Of a stretch of 64,000 nucleotides of DNA, positions 31,791-42,750 are shown piece after piece. The notes under the pieces are model-generated. The model was not told where the DNA came from and did not search any database. It was given only the letters and a program-made list of their open reading frames with translations. The first letter of the stretch is position 1. The number at the start of each line of letters is the position of its first letter. Location: the NCBI GenBank assembly GCA_907163375.1, contig CAJQUW010001986.1, forward strand, positions 38,645 through 102,644. The letters run 5' to 3'. Source of the stretch: Prostheceraeus crozeri (Eukaryota > Platyhelminthes > Polycladida > Euryleptidae). The translations under genes and the position numbers were made by a program.

Positions 31791-31841
31791 AAAAATGATG
31801 ATAGAAGCCTAAAACGGAAATTACACATCTAAGGAAACGTT

Positions 31842-31967
31842 CTATAACATATCACAAAATGAAGAATTACATCGATGCTTTTCACGACAAAATACACAAA
31901 TGATATGATGGCAACGAAGAAGTAAAATGTATCTAATAAGACCACGTCTACGACACTCAAAGCACAT
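31842..31967 (-). CDS. Small RING-like ORF (arm 2)
   Basis: Mirror copy of 27,650-27,775; all Cys and His positions are the same. Confidence 0.45.
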   Translation of the reverse strand: MCFECRRRGLIRYILLLRCHHIICVFCREKHRCNSSFCDML

Positions 31968-32001
31968 AAGCGAATTTTCATAGGGTAGAGTTAGGAAAGG
32001 A

Positions 32002-32776
32002 TTAGCAATTCTCTTTCCTTGACTTGCGTTTGGAAGTAGCATTCTTGCCCGACTTGCGCTTCGCACCACCCCCGTTAAGGATTTCGTCAATAATGTCATC
32101 TACGCTGGGTGGCTTTGGAATATATAGGATGGATTCAGTGTATATCGAGAGAGAGGCTATTTTGTTATCCTTGTGCTGACCATCATATAGTCCATTCACT
32201 TTGAAAATGATATCCCAAGTACCTTCTCCGAGCTCATCACATCTGATGGGTATTGATTGATCTCCATCCTTTTTATAATAACTACACCAAAGTGATAATG
32301 GTAGGCAAATTTGATTGCCATCCCAAATCTTTCTATAGGGAGTATCCTTTTCATCTCTCGCCTTCCACTCTTGAGCAAGAGGAGTAGAAATGTCCATATT
32401 TAATGTCACGTACTCTTCAATAATGTCAAGTTGGTGACGAATGTACGGACTCACGGGGATGAGTATGTAATCCCCATACTGATTGCTCAATATCTTCACA
32501 TCAGTGGAAGGGAGCATTCCCGTTCGCAGTACTACGCTGTGATCCTCATGACGCAAGACTTGTTTAAATTTACGCTGTAGCGGTGTAGGATTATGTACCT
32601 TTGTTGTTTCTTCCACTGGTCTCAGCTGTAGATGATCTGATTGTAGCGAACCTTGTAACGTCTGGCCACCATTTTGTCCTGTCAGTGTAGTAGATGTAGA
32701 AGATGCCTGAAAATAAAAAAGATTCTATCAAGTTTACGTTCAAGGGAGGAGAGGGAGGAAAGTAGCGACTTACCAT
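32002..32776 (-). CDS. 235-residue basic-tailed protein, ATG-only first exon (arm 2)
   Basis: Mirror copy of 26,841-27,615. The start codon is at 32,774-32,776, the intron 32,707-32,773 and exon 2 from 32,706 down to 32,002. Splice sites and reading frame are kept. Confidence 0.65.
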
Positions 32777-32969
32777 TTTAGTTGGATAATATAAGAGGGA
32801 TGTAGAGAGAGAATGTGCGTCCGTCACTTGTACGATTCAACGATGGAATGATTCTCACTGTGGAAGGCTCTCTATTTATAAAGGAATGCTTGATTCTCAT
32901 TAGACAACAATCCTCATTGGAGAATAGCATCAAGTTGATTCCCACTCTCACCGATGCTTCATTCGCCCG

Positions 32970-33320
32970 CTAGCGCTCATCGTCTCCTTTCACCGTCTCG
33001 ACTAAATCTCTATTGTATTCTTCCCTTGATAGGTGTAGTAAAACACGGGTGGGCAAATGTGTGTCGTCGCGCCATTGATAATAATACTCCAACAGTAGGC
33101 GACCATGCTTGAATACGCGCCTTGGATATTTCAGCAAAGTCTCATCAATCAATTTCCTACTTTGAGCCACACTCATGAATACAATGTGGCAGACAAGCTC
33201 GTTGTGGAGGAGGGTGTGGGCATACACCAATGGTTGAATGTAGGTCGTAAGCATATCATCATTCATCATGAGTTGGAAGCCTATCACTGAAGGCAGCTCG
33301 ACATACGTCCTTAGAGTCAC
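32970..33320 (-). CDS. Unrecognised 116-codon frame (arm 2)
   Basis: Mirror copy of 26,297-26,647 with a couple of residue differences (for example V for M after QPL). Confidence 0.4.
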   Translation of the reverse strand: MTLRTYVELPSVIGFQLMMNDDMLTTYIQPLVYAHTLLHNELVCHIVFMSVAQSRKLIDETLLKYPRRVFKHGRLLLEYYYQWRDDTHLPTRVLLHLSREEYNRDLVETVKGDDER

Positions 33321-33656
33321 CTAAACAATGTCCTCCATGCTCTGGGAAACTACCTGCGCCATCGGCTGAATCGCTCCTCTCGTCGTCAAAAGAATGTACA
33401 TAGCTCATGCACTCCAACTCTCTCAGTGCTGTAGGCGTATTTTATACCACCCACCCCTACGCTCCTCTGGTGTTAACTTTCGTTTAGCAAAAAGTCGTCA
33501 TGAAATTTCAACGACGGAGTAAAAGTTTGAGATGATACACTCCTGGCAAACTAACTCATGAAGTAGCTTTGCTGTGATACATTTCTATCTGTAAACATAT
33601 GGTAATGTTAAAGTAAATCTAAAACTTTTCAGCTTATCAATTGTTCATCGTTGCAT

Positions 33657-34210
33657 CAACGCTTTAACTCGTGAACCGTTATAATTTTATTTTAATTTAC
33701 ACTTAGTCTAACTTGTAAACCAGTAAATCTTGCGATCTTATTTTTACAAACAGTTATACCTTTATTTCTAACATACACACTATTGAAACTTTATTTCTAA
33801 GTTGTAAACTCTTGAAACTTTATTTTGATATACAAACAGCTAAAACTTTATTTCTAACGCATACACTATTGAAACGTTATTTCTAACTTGTAAACTCTTG
33901 AAACTTTATTTTGATATACAAACAGCTAAAACTTTATTTCTAACATACACACTATTGAAACTTTATTTCTAAGTTGTAAACTCTTGAAACTTTATTTTGA
34001 TATACAAACAGCTAAAACTTTATTTCTAACGCATACACTATTGAAACGTTATTTCTAACTTGTAAACTCTTGAAACTTTATTTTGATATACAAACAGCTA
34101 AAACTTTATTTCTAACGTATACACCATTGAAACTTTATTTTTTAACTTGTAAACTGGTGAAACTATATCTTTCATTTACAAATAGTAGAACGCTTAGTCT
34201 AACTTGTAAA
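33657..34210 (-). repeat. AATAAAGTTT satellite, block 1 mirrored
   Basis: Mirror of 25,440-25,960 with the same ~87-bp higher-order unit (GTTATTTCTAACTTGTAAAC, TTTTGATATACAAACAGC). Confidence 0.7.
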
Positions 34211-34448
34211 TCTTATGACACTTCATATGGGTGATGATGGTAGATGAAATAGTGTTAAATAAAATTAAGATAGCTTACATGATTCTGGGATAGCAATCGA
34301 CTGCGATCCATGTGTAAAGAGCTTGTTAGACTACGGAAGAGAGAAGTGTGTTATGTTGCGTGTGGCGCGTGAGTGTCCTCCCATTTCATCCCATTCATCA
34401 ATTCGTCTCATTGATAGAGACAGGTAGAACTCATGGTTCTCATAACGT

Positions 34449-34680
34449 ATGCAATGGAAAGTTTTAGGCAACCTTCGACAGTTGGCTAAATGTCGCCCTG
34501 ACGCGAATGCATACTACGTTGAGACAGAGGCAATCACTTGCAAACATGACGCAGAGAGGTTTAACAAGATTGACCATTGCCGAATGTCCCTTGCGATATA
34601 CATAGCTACGGGTTTCACCGCCGCCCTTTACAGGAACGCCCGTCGAAAGGAAGTATTACACCGAACTTCATTTGCAACGT
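34449..34680 (+). CDS. Unrecognised frame (arm 2 copy)
   Basis: Mirror of the minus-strand frame at 24,938-25,168; same reading MQWKVLGNLRQLAKCRPDAN. Confidence 0.3.
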
Positions 34681-34783
34681 TCAAGTTGACTGATAGCATA
34701 TTCAACTTAATGATAGTATTCGCCAGTCCGAAGACTGCCCAGGGCAAACCGCGTGGAGGTTCTATCATGTCTTGCCCCATGGT

Positions 34784-34799
34784 GGCCCTTAAGAGAGCC
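34784..34799 (-). terminator. Histone-type stem-loop after short gene 2 (arm 2)
   Basis: GGCTCTCTTAAGGGCC-ACC on the minus strand, 32 nt past the stop of the intact 84-codon gene. Confidence 0.6.
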
Positions 34800-34831
34800 G
34801 ATGGTTCATTCTCGGGTGTGAATTAAGTTGA

Positions 34832-35086
34832 CTATTGGCTTGAATAGTCAATGGGTATGACGGTTAGGTTCTCATAGACCCTGTGCCGCCTAAGCCGTGG
34901 TGGTGCATCTGGCACCTTTCGGATGCGAGTGGTATTCGGAGTCCATACCTGATCCGTCCAAACGATCCTCTTGATCTTCCCCTTCTTGTCATCCTCTTCA
35001 TCCCACTCGTCGAGGATGATGAACTCGGGAATGGCGTTGTCTTCATCGATGAAGACGGGAATGCTGTTGGCAGATGTCGCTTCCAT
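34832..35086 (-). CDS. Short gene 2: acidic 84-residue protein (arm 2)
   Basis: It starts MEATSANSIPVFIDEDNAIP, has a strongly acidic DEWDEEDDKKGK stretch, then IVWTDQVWTPNTTRIRKV and a basic PRLRRHR patch before a YENLTVIPIDYSSQ end. It is intact in this arm and in element C. A TATA box lies 42 bp upstream and a histone-type stem-loop 32 nt downstream, a compact one-gene unit. No homology to histones or to any family is seen; the acid-rich character could suit a histone- or chromatin-binding or activation role, which is speculation. Confidence 0.6.
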   Translation of the reverse strand: MEATSANSIPVFIDEDNAIPEFIILDEWDEEDDKKGKIKRIVWTDQVWTPNTTRIRKVPDAPPRLRRHRVYENLTVIPIDYSSQ

Positions 35087-35307
35087 CGTGACTTGAAATT
35101 GAATGAGAAGCGCTACAATCTTCTGGCTTATATAGGGTTTTCAACAATGAATTGCTCAACAGCGAATCAGAATGCTTCAGGGATAGCAATCGACTGCATA
35201 ACGTTCAAGTTGACTGATAGCAGATTCAACTTAATGATAGTATTCGCCAGTCCGAAGACTGCCCAGGGCAAACCGCGAGGAGGTTCTATCAAATCTTGCC
35301 CCATGGT

Positions 35308-35323
35308 GGCCCTTAAGAGAGCC
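35308..35323 (-). terminator. Histone-type stem-loop after short gene 1 (arm 2)
   Basis: Minus-strand GGCTCTCTTAAGGGCC-ACC; identical to the arm 1 and element C copies. Confidence 0.6.
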
Positions 35324-35351
35324 GGTGGTTCGTTCTCGGGAGTAACGTCAT

Positions 35352-35539
35352 CTTACACCCTACCAATTCTGCTGAGAGAGTCTTTGACTCTCTCTTTGGT
35401 AGCACTGTCGACTTCCACACTAACTGGCACATGAATAAAAAGGGGAATAAAATAGTAAAATAAAATAATCCTCAAATAAATTTCGCGGCCTTAACTGTGG
35501 TCCGCCAGGAGGGCTGACTTGACTGTTCGGCGTCTGCAT
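35352..35539 (-). pseudogene. Short gene 1, arm 2 version
   Basis: Mirror of 24,203-24,390. Both palindrome arms share the same altered version, so it arose before the arms were copied. Confidence 0.45.
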
Positions 35540-35703
35540 GATTGAAATGAAATGAAATGAGAGGTAGTGGTTTATATACCCTTCTAACGCGACGCAACGT
35601 TCAAGTTGACTGAAAGCTGATTCAACTTAATGATAGTATTCGCCAGTCTGAAGACTGCCCAGGGCAAACCGCGAGGAGGTTCTATCATGTCTTGCCCCTA
35701 GGT

Positions 35704-35719
35704 GGCCCTTAAGAGAGCC
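35704..35719 (-). terminator. Histone-type stem-loop after the coiled-coil gene (arm 2)
   Basis: Minus-strand GGCTCTCTTAAGGGCC-ACC, after the 60-nt candidate intron, mirroring 24,023-24,038. Confidence 0.6.
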
Positions 35720-35845
35720 GATGGTTCGTTCTCGGGAGTGAATTTATGGGGTGGTGAAGGCGGGCAAAGATCTGCAATGAAAATGATATGTATTAGAATA
35801 GGATATACTATCTTATTTACTTTTCACTTACCAAGTTAGCCATCC

Positions 35846-37015
35846 TTAGGTAGTCTCGCGCGCTTCCGAATAGAGAATTTGTGCAAGTGGCCGCGCATTC
35901 TCAGGCTGGCATGGAGACATTTTTTTCGTCGGATGGCCGTTATAACAAATGATGGACTCGTCTACATTTTGATTCACGAGTACTTCGCCGTCCAAATGAT
36001 TATCCCGAATAGGGATGTGAAATTCAAACAAACGATCCTCATTCACACGATTCCACTCATCCCTCATGCGCTCCAACTTCTCACACGCCTGCCTCTCATC
36101 ACCCCGCCGAGCCACAGTCCTCTCCAACTCAACATTCCTCGCTCTCAACACACTCATCTCCTTCATCATCTCCTCAAACTTCGCTTCTGCATCTCTCATT
36201 CTACTCTCTGCAGCACTCGCCCTCTTCTCACACTCATCATTCTTCTCTTCCAACTCTCGCGTCTTATTCTTCAAATCAGTCACACTACGCCTCATTCTAA
36301 TATTCTCATCCGCTACCTCCTTCGACTTCAGTTCCTTATTTTTCAACTCATCCAACTCCTTCACAACTTCATCCTTCACCTTCTTCAAACTCTCATACTT
36401 ATTCACCAACAAATCATGCGCCATCTGCTGCGAAACATGCTTCTTCTCTTCATCCTTCAACCACCTCGCCGACTGCATACGAATCCCACCACTCTTCACT
36501 TTTGGGGAAGATGAGCTCTTCGGGGGGTCGGTGATGACAATGTTTGACACCTCCGACGACGAAGAGCTCAACTTCCTCACACGCTTCCTCACACGCTCCC
36601 TATCTAAATCCACATCATCCAAATCATCACTCTCAAGCACTCTCTTTCGCCCAATCTCAGCCTCCAACGACGCAACTGCTCTCGCCGACTCATCATTCTC
36701 AACAACATTCTCAACAACATTCTCAACCTTGCCCTCTCGCTCTATCGCCAACATTCGCTCCCTCTCTTCCACAATCAACTGCGTGAATCTCAAGTCATTC
36801 ACCAAACCTCCACTACAGTCAGCATGCACTCTGTAAAAACGCGCCTCATCCTCATCACCCTTCAACACTCTACACTTCACACACGCAACCCTATTCAGGA
36901 TAATCATGTGGTCGGTGCCCGCCTTCTTGACATGAGCCTTGGCGTCCGCACTGCGATTTATTCGCCCACATGTGCACATCTTGATATGAAATTTGCGGTT
37001 TTTATCGTTAGCCAT
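35846..37015 (-). CDS. Coiled-coil protein with N-terminal Cys cluster (arm 2)
   Basis: Mirror copy of 22,727-23,914 with a few substitutions. Start at 37,013-37,015, just after the acceptor TTATCTTACAG. Cys cluster, basic RERVRKRVRK and coiled coil are kept; the extreme C-terminus differs slightly between copies. Confidence 0.6.
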   Translation of the reverse strand: MANDKNRKFHIKMCTCGRINRSADAKAHVKKAGTDHMIILNRVACVKCRVLKGDEDEARFYRVHADCSGGLVNDLRFTQLIVEERERMLAIEREGKVENVVENVVENDESARAVASLEAEIGRKRVLESDDLDDVDLDRERVRKRVRKLSSSSSEVSNIVITDPPKSSSSPKVKSGGIRMQSARWLKDEEKKHVSQQMAHDLLVNKYESLKKVKDEVVKELDELKNKELKSKEVADENIRMRRSVTDLKNKTRELEEKNDECEKRASAAESRMRDAEAKFEEMMKEMSVLRARNVELERTVARRGDERQACEKLERMRDEWNRVNEDRLFEFHIPIRDNHLDGEVLVNQNVDESIICYNGHPTKKMSPCQPENARPLAQILYSEARETT

Positions 37016-37799
37016 GCCTGAGATTTTATCGTTAACTGTAAGATAATGAAATTTGTATAAGTTTGGAATCATGTAGTACAGTCATATTCCTAAAGCATTA
37101 CACTTAGTCAGGAATGATAGATTTGAGTATAGTGAGTGGCACTCGATCCCGTCGACAGCCCGAAGGCCTTGTACTGATCACTAGGGAAGTGAGAGATCTT
37201 CCCCGATACCCGCTCTTTACAGCTGAAGACATCATTGTCACTGCCCCGAAGTGGTAACAGGAACGCCGAGTCAAAGGTAGTGATCAGTAGCTGGGATCTA
37301 ACCCCTCAAAGCTGCCTTAGACTTAGTTAAATTTCAAATCTAATAGCAGATTTGAACTCAGCATGCTTGAAAACCTTAGTCTACATGTTAAAACTTTGAA
37401 AAAACTGAAAATTAAGAATTTTTTTAAAATTCCGAATTTTACTACTCATACTACTTTTAAAAAATTTTATCAGTAGTAAAGACACTATCAAACTCTATCA
37501 TACAAACTTTGAAGTAAGAAGATAGCTTGCCTACTTCAAAAGATAGAGTCCTTTGAAACACCCGATATCGGGAGCTCAGAGCGACGACCGTCGCTTACCT
37601 CGTCTTTCGATGAAGTGATCAGACTTACGTTGTCGGGGGTTTATATATGCTCGGAAGAAAACTTAAAATGACTCTATCTCCGAAAGTATTCATCATAGCG
37701 ACATGCGGTTTGTTGCAAACGATTTGTCTTATCATTCTCTATCATATGACACCTGAACCATTCTCATATGAACACGGGACGTTGGTCCGTCAGCACATG

Positions 37800-38950
37800 T
37801 CCATGTGACATGCCACAAGTGAAAAAATTCCTAAGTGTGAGAGCTCCAGTGTGGTGAAAATTTTGAAAAATTTAAAACTTCCGAATTTCGACCTGGGACC
37901 TTTACCAAAACATTTTTCATCAAATTTCACGGACCCCCTCCCCCCTCGTTCAGAGAAATTTGATGAAAAATATTTTGGTGACGGTCCCAGGTCGAAATTC
38001 CACACTTTGGAAAATTTTCAAAATTTTACCCATACAAAGCCACTCTGACACTTAGGATTTTTTCAGGTGAGCTCCGACCTAAAATCTTAAATGGCGTCTC
38101 ACACCTAAACGAAGACAGATATGAACAAGCCGTTTCTTTCACTGAATTTGTCTCACTCTTAGCTTTCAAATGAGCTATTGCACGACAAAATCCGTCCACT
38201 AGAAGCCAAGATCGAAGCTAGCTCTCCCGAGGGGGGGGAGGTCAGTGAAATTTGATGAAAAATGTTTTGGTGAAGGTCCCAGGTCGAAATGACACAGTTT
38301 GGAAAATTTTCAAAATTTTACCCATACAAAGCCACTCTGACACTTAGGATTTTTTCAGGTGAGGTCCGACCTAAAATCTTGTAACAGCTCTAACTTTTGA
38401 ACGGCTGGTCCGATTGACTCGCGGCAAAAATGGCGTCGAGCAGTTTTTTCTCCTCTTTCAAACGAGTAGCTGTAAGACAAAATCCGTCCACTAGAACCAA
38501 AGTTAGAAGATTGCTGTCGGGGGGGGGGGGGACGTCAGCGAAATTTGATGAAAAATGTTTTGGTGAAGGTCCCAGGTCGAAATGACACACTTTGAAAAAT
38601 TTTCAAAATTTTGACCATACAAAGACACTCTGACACTTAGGATTTTTTCAGGTGAGCGAGCTCCGGCCTAAAATCTTGTAACAGCTCTAACTTTTGAACG
38701 GCTGGTCCGATTGACTCGCGGCAAAAATGGCGTCGAGCAGTTTTTTCTCCTCTTTCAAACGAGTAGCTGTAAGACAAAGTCCGTAATCTTCTAACCGAAG
38801 TTAGAAGATTGCTGTCGGGGGGGGGGACGTCAGCGAAATTTGATGAAAAATGTTTTGGTGAAGGTCCCATGTCGAAATGACACACTTTGGAAAATTTTCA
38901 AAATTTTACCCATACAAAGCCACTCTGACACTTAGGATTTTTTTCAGGTG
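37800..38950 (-). repeat. Subterminal ~270-bp tandem repeats, right arm of P
   Basis: About four units, more than in the left arm. Two carry AACAGCTCTAACTTTTGAAC with GATTGACTCGCGGC, the others GAAGACAGATATGAACAAG, so two sub-types alternate. Separated by G-runs of 8-12. Confidence 0.7.
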
Positions 38951-39232
38951 AGCTACGACAGTCCACCCTCCCAACCTGGCCGGCACACCACGCCAACCTA
39001 GACACCACATCACCGCGCGCTATACGACGGTCGACCAGAGGGGGGGGACGTCAGCGAACCTTTCGGACTCACTTGGCCGGCACACCACGACACTCTGTCG
39101 TTCCAGAGGGGGGGGGACGTGAGACTCAAAGCACCACGGCGGCCGACCACGACACTCTGCCGTTCCAGAGGGGGGGACGTCAGCGACGGCGGCCATCTTG
39201 CGCGGTCCAGAAGTGGAGTTTTGCTTACTACT
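38950..39232 (-). repeat. Terminal GC-rich repeats, right end of P
   Basis: Inverse of 20,499-20,800, ending CTTACTACT, then the target duplicate TGCGGC. Confidence 0.75.
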
Positions 39233-39480
39233 TGCGGCTGAAGTTCAGGGCGTTTCTGACATCACGTCAACCTAAATGACGTAGTGAAATGCAGCTTGAT
39301 CAGTGCTGTAATACCGTCTGTTCTGGAACCTGTCGGATTAGAGTACAGATGGTCTCATTTTCCTTTTAAGATGGGAAAAGTCTAGCTTCAGATGCCACTT
39401 GCTCCAACACCAATGATGCCTCAAACATTTCGTCTCCTCATAAGCTATTTATATTGCTAGTTTTATTATTGCTACTTTGT
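39233..39480 (+). pseudogene. Continuation of the LINE interrupted by element P
   Basis: Reading resumes with DGLI, then SDATCSNTNDASNI, fitting the end of the LINE protein that breaks off at 20,498. One copy of TGCGGC restores the pre-insertion site. Confidence 0.55.
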
Positions 39481-40531
39481 TGAAATTCATAGAAATACAT
39501 TTCAATTCAACTTTGAATGGATCATTATACTTCCATTCTCAACTCTCATATTCCACGACTCTCTTTGTAGTGTTGAAGTCGACGATTTGAAGATGACTTA
39601 CGTACCGCTACAACAGGTGAGTTGCTGTTGATTGCATCAAATTATTTGATCATTTTCCGGTATCAAGTCAAAGTGGTCCATGTACAAAATTGTCCTGATA
39701 AAACTGTCTCAGGAAAAACCTTGAAATCAAATCTATATAACAGAAAAGTTGTTATCAACATCTAAAACCTGTCTCTGTTAAAACTGTAGCCGTAAGATTA
39801 ACTGCATGTTTCCACGAACAAAAATTTTAACAGAATCATTGGATTTTTGATGCTGCTAGGAACTTTCTGTAATCTTAATTCCATTTTGATTCTTTCAATA
39901 GAAAAGTTTTATCGCAGCCAAGTTTTAGGACCACATCTCGAGAGGATCATTTCTACGACGAACCTGTTTTATCAATACAGTCGTAGGCTTTTTTGAGAAT
40001 AAAAATTATTATTAACATTCTAACAAATTGCTCACTGCATTTCGCCGTCCTTCGGACAACATAGTCACGACAAAGGTCTTTTTTACTCAGCTCTTTCAAT
40101 ATTGGGCAATATACACATCTGTATATATATGCACCTAAGCATTATGCCACTAAATAGAATAGAGAGAATCAAAATTCGACATGTGAATTTCATTATACAT
40201 TTAAGAGTGGAAACTGTCAATTTTGATAACCAACAGCTTGCTGCTTATTACTTTCTTTCCGACATTTTACCACGTCCATTATTGAGCTTCAAATAATTGC
40301 AGCTTTGCGGGGAAGTAGTTTAGTTTTCACCATTCTATTCGATCACACATTCTACCAAATGATTCAAAAGTCCTACCAGGATTTTAGAATGGTTTACGTG
40401 TGCCTATGCATGAAATACGTACACACGTTGAAATCGCACTACCTGATTCACATTTTCTATTTTTTGAATTCATAGATTTGTAGAACAAAAATACAATTAT
40501 CAATGGCCATCCAAAGTGGTTCATCATTAAG
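39481..40531. other. Spacer between elements P and C
   Basis: No gene that I can support; AT-rich, possibly LINE 3' flank or plain host DNA. It ends in ATTAAG, the 6 bp before element C, whose right-hand duplicate would lie beyond the window. Confidence 0.4.
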
Positions 40532-40815
40532 AGTAGTAAGTAAAAATCCACTTCTGGACCGCGCAAGATGGCCGCCGTCGCTGACGTCCCCCCCTCTGGA
40601 ACGGCAGAGTGTCGTGGTCGGCCGCCGTGGTGCTTTGAGTCTGACGTCCCCCCCCCTCTGGAACGACAGAGTGTCGTGGTGTGCCGGCCAAGTGAGTCCG
40701 CCATGTCCGCTGACGTCTCCCCCCCCCTCTGGTCGACCGTCGTATAGCGCGCGGTGATGTGGTGTCTAGGTTGGCGTGGTGTGCCGGCCAGGTTGGGAGG
40801 GTGGACTGTTGTAGC
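40532..40815 (+). repeat. Terminal GC-rich repeats, left end of C
   Basis: Same ~65-bp CTGACGTCC...CTCTGGAACG units as in P, three with TGACGTC. Confidence 0.75.
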
Positions 40816-41960
40816 TCACCTGAAAAAATCCTAAGTGTCAGAGTAGCTTTGTATGGGTAAAATTTTGAAAATTTTCCAAAGTGTGGAATTTCGACCTGGG
40901 ACCGTCACCAAAACATTTTTCATCAAATTTCACTGACCCCCCCCCCCCCCCGACAGCAATCTTCTAACTTTGGTTCTAGTGGACGGATTTTGTCTTACAG
41001 CTACTCGTTTGAAAGAGGAGAAAAAACTGCTCGACGCCATTTTTGCCGCAAGTCAATCGGACCAGCCGTTCAAAAGTTAGAGCTGTTACAAGATTTTAGG
41101 TCGGAGCTCGCTCACCTGAAAAAATCCTAAGTGTCAGAGTGGCTTTGTATGGGTAAAATTTTGAAAATTTTAAAAAGTGTGTCATTTCGACCTGGGACCG
41201 TCACCAAAACATTTTTCATCAAATTTCACTGACCTCCCCCCCGACAGCAATCTTCTAACTTTGGTTCTAGTGGACGGATTTTGTCTTACAGCTACTCGTT
41301 TGAAAGAGGAGAAAAAACTGCTTGACGCCATTTTTGCCGCGAGTCAATCGGACCAGCCGTTCAAAAGTTAGAGCTGTTACAAGATTTTAGGTCGGAGCTC
41401 GCTCACCTGAAAAAATCCTAAGTGTCAGAGTGGCTTTGTATGGGTAAAATCTTGAAAATTTTCCAAACTGTGTCATTTCGACCTGGGACCGTCACCAAAA
41501 CATTTTTCATCAAATTTCACTGACCTCCCCCCCCCTCGGGAGAGCTAGCTTCGATCTTGGCTTCTAGTGGACGGATTTTGTCGTGCAATAGCTCGTTTGA
41601 AAGCTAAGAGTGAGACAAATTCAGTAAAAGAAACGGCTTGTTCATATCTGTCTTCGTTCAAAAGTTAGAGCTGTTTCAAGATTTTAGGTCGGAGCTCACC
41701 TGAAAAAATCCTAAGTGTCAGAGTGGCTTTGTATGGGTAAAATTTTGAAAATTTTCCAAAGTGTGGAATTTCGACCTGGGACCGTCACCAAAATATTTTT
41801 CATCAAATTTCTCTGAACGAGGGGGGAGGGGGTCCGTGAAATTTGATGAAAAATGTTTTGGTAAAGGTCCCAGGTCGAAATTCGGAAGTTTTAAATTTTT
41901 CAAAATTTTCACCACACTGGAGCTCTCACACTTAGGAATTTTTTCACTTGTGGCATGTCA
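40815..41960 (+). repeat. Subterminal ~270-bp tandem repeats, left arm of C
   Basis: About four units of both sub-types, in the arrangement of the right arm of P, each with CTCACCTGAAAAAATCC, TTCGACCTGGGACC and TCATCAAATTTCACTGACC followed by a C-run. Confidence 0.7.
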
Positions 41961-42750
41961 CATGGACATGTGCTGACGGACCAACGTCCCGTGTTCATAT
42001 GAGAATGGTTCAGGTGTCATATGATAGAGAATGATAAGACAAATCGTTTGCAACAAACCGCATGTCGCTATGATGAATACTTTCGGAGATAGAGTCATTT
42101 TAAGTTTTCTTCCGAGCATATATAAACCCCCGACAACGTAAGTCTGATCACTTCATCGAAAGACGAGGTAAGCGACGGTCGTCGCTCTGAGCTCCCGATA
42201 TCGGGTGTTTCAAAGGACTCTATCTTTTGAAGTAGGCAAGCTATCTTCTTACTTCAAAGTTTGTATGATAGAGTTTGATAGTGTCTTTACTACTGATAAA
42301 ATTTTTTAAAAGTAGTATGAGTAGTAAAATTCGGAATTTTAAAAAAATTCTTAATTTTCAGTTTTTTCAAAGTTTTAACATGTAGACTAAGGTTTTCAAG
42401 CATGCTGAGTTCAAATCTGCTATTAGATTTGAAATTTAACTAAGTCTAAGGCAGCTTTGAGGGGTTAGATCCCAGCTACTGATCACTACCTTTGACTCGG
42501 CGTTCCTGTTACCACTTCGGGGCAGTGACAATGATGTCTTCAGCTGTAAAGAGCGGGTATCGGGGAAGATCTCTCACTTCCCTAGTGATCAGTACAAGGC
42601 CTTCGGGCTGTCGACGGGATCGAGTGCCACTCACTATACTCAAATCTATCATTCCTGACTAAGTGTAATGCTTTAGGAATATGGCTGTACTACATGATTC
42701 CAAACTTATACAAATTTCATTATCTTACAGTTAACGATAAAATCTCAGGC

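Larger units (their letters stand above)
20499..39232. mobile_element. Giant palindromic Polinton-type element P, 18.7 kb, core-less
   Basis: It starts AGTAGTAAGTAAAA and ends with the inverse ending CTTACTACT. TGCGGC is duplicated exactly on both sides (20,493-20,498 and 39,233-39,238), and LINE sequence continues across the site. AG...CT ends and a 6-bp duplication are Polinton features. The two arms mirror each other: the inner genes share coordinate sum 59,617 and the outer ones 59,742. Each arm carries the genes found at the two ends of element C but no polymerase, integrase or capsid gene. Arms are nearly identical, so the element is recent. It cannot encode its own integration and probably used proteins from a relative such as C. 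Confidence 0.8.
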
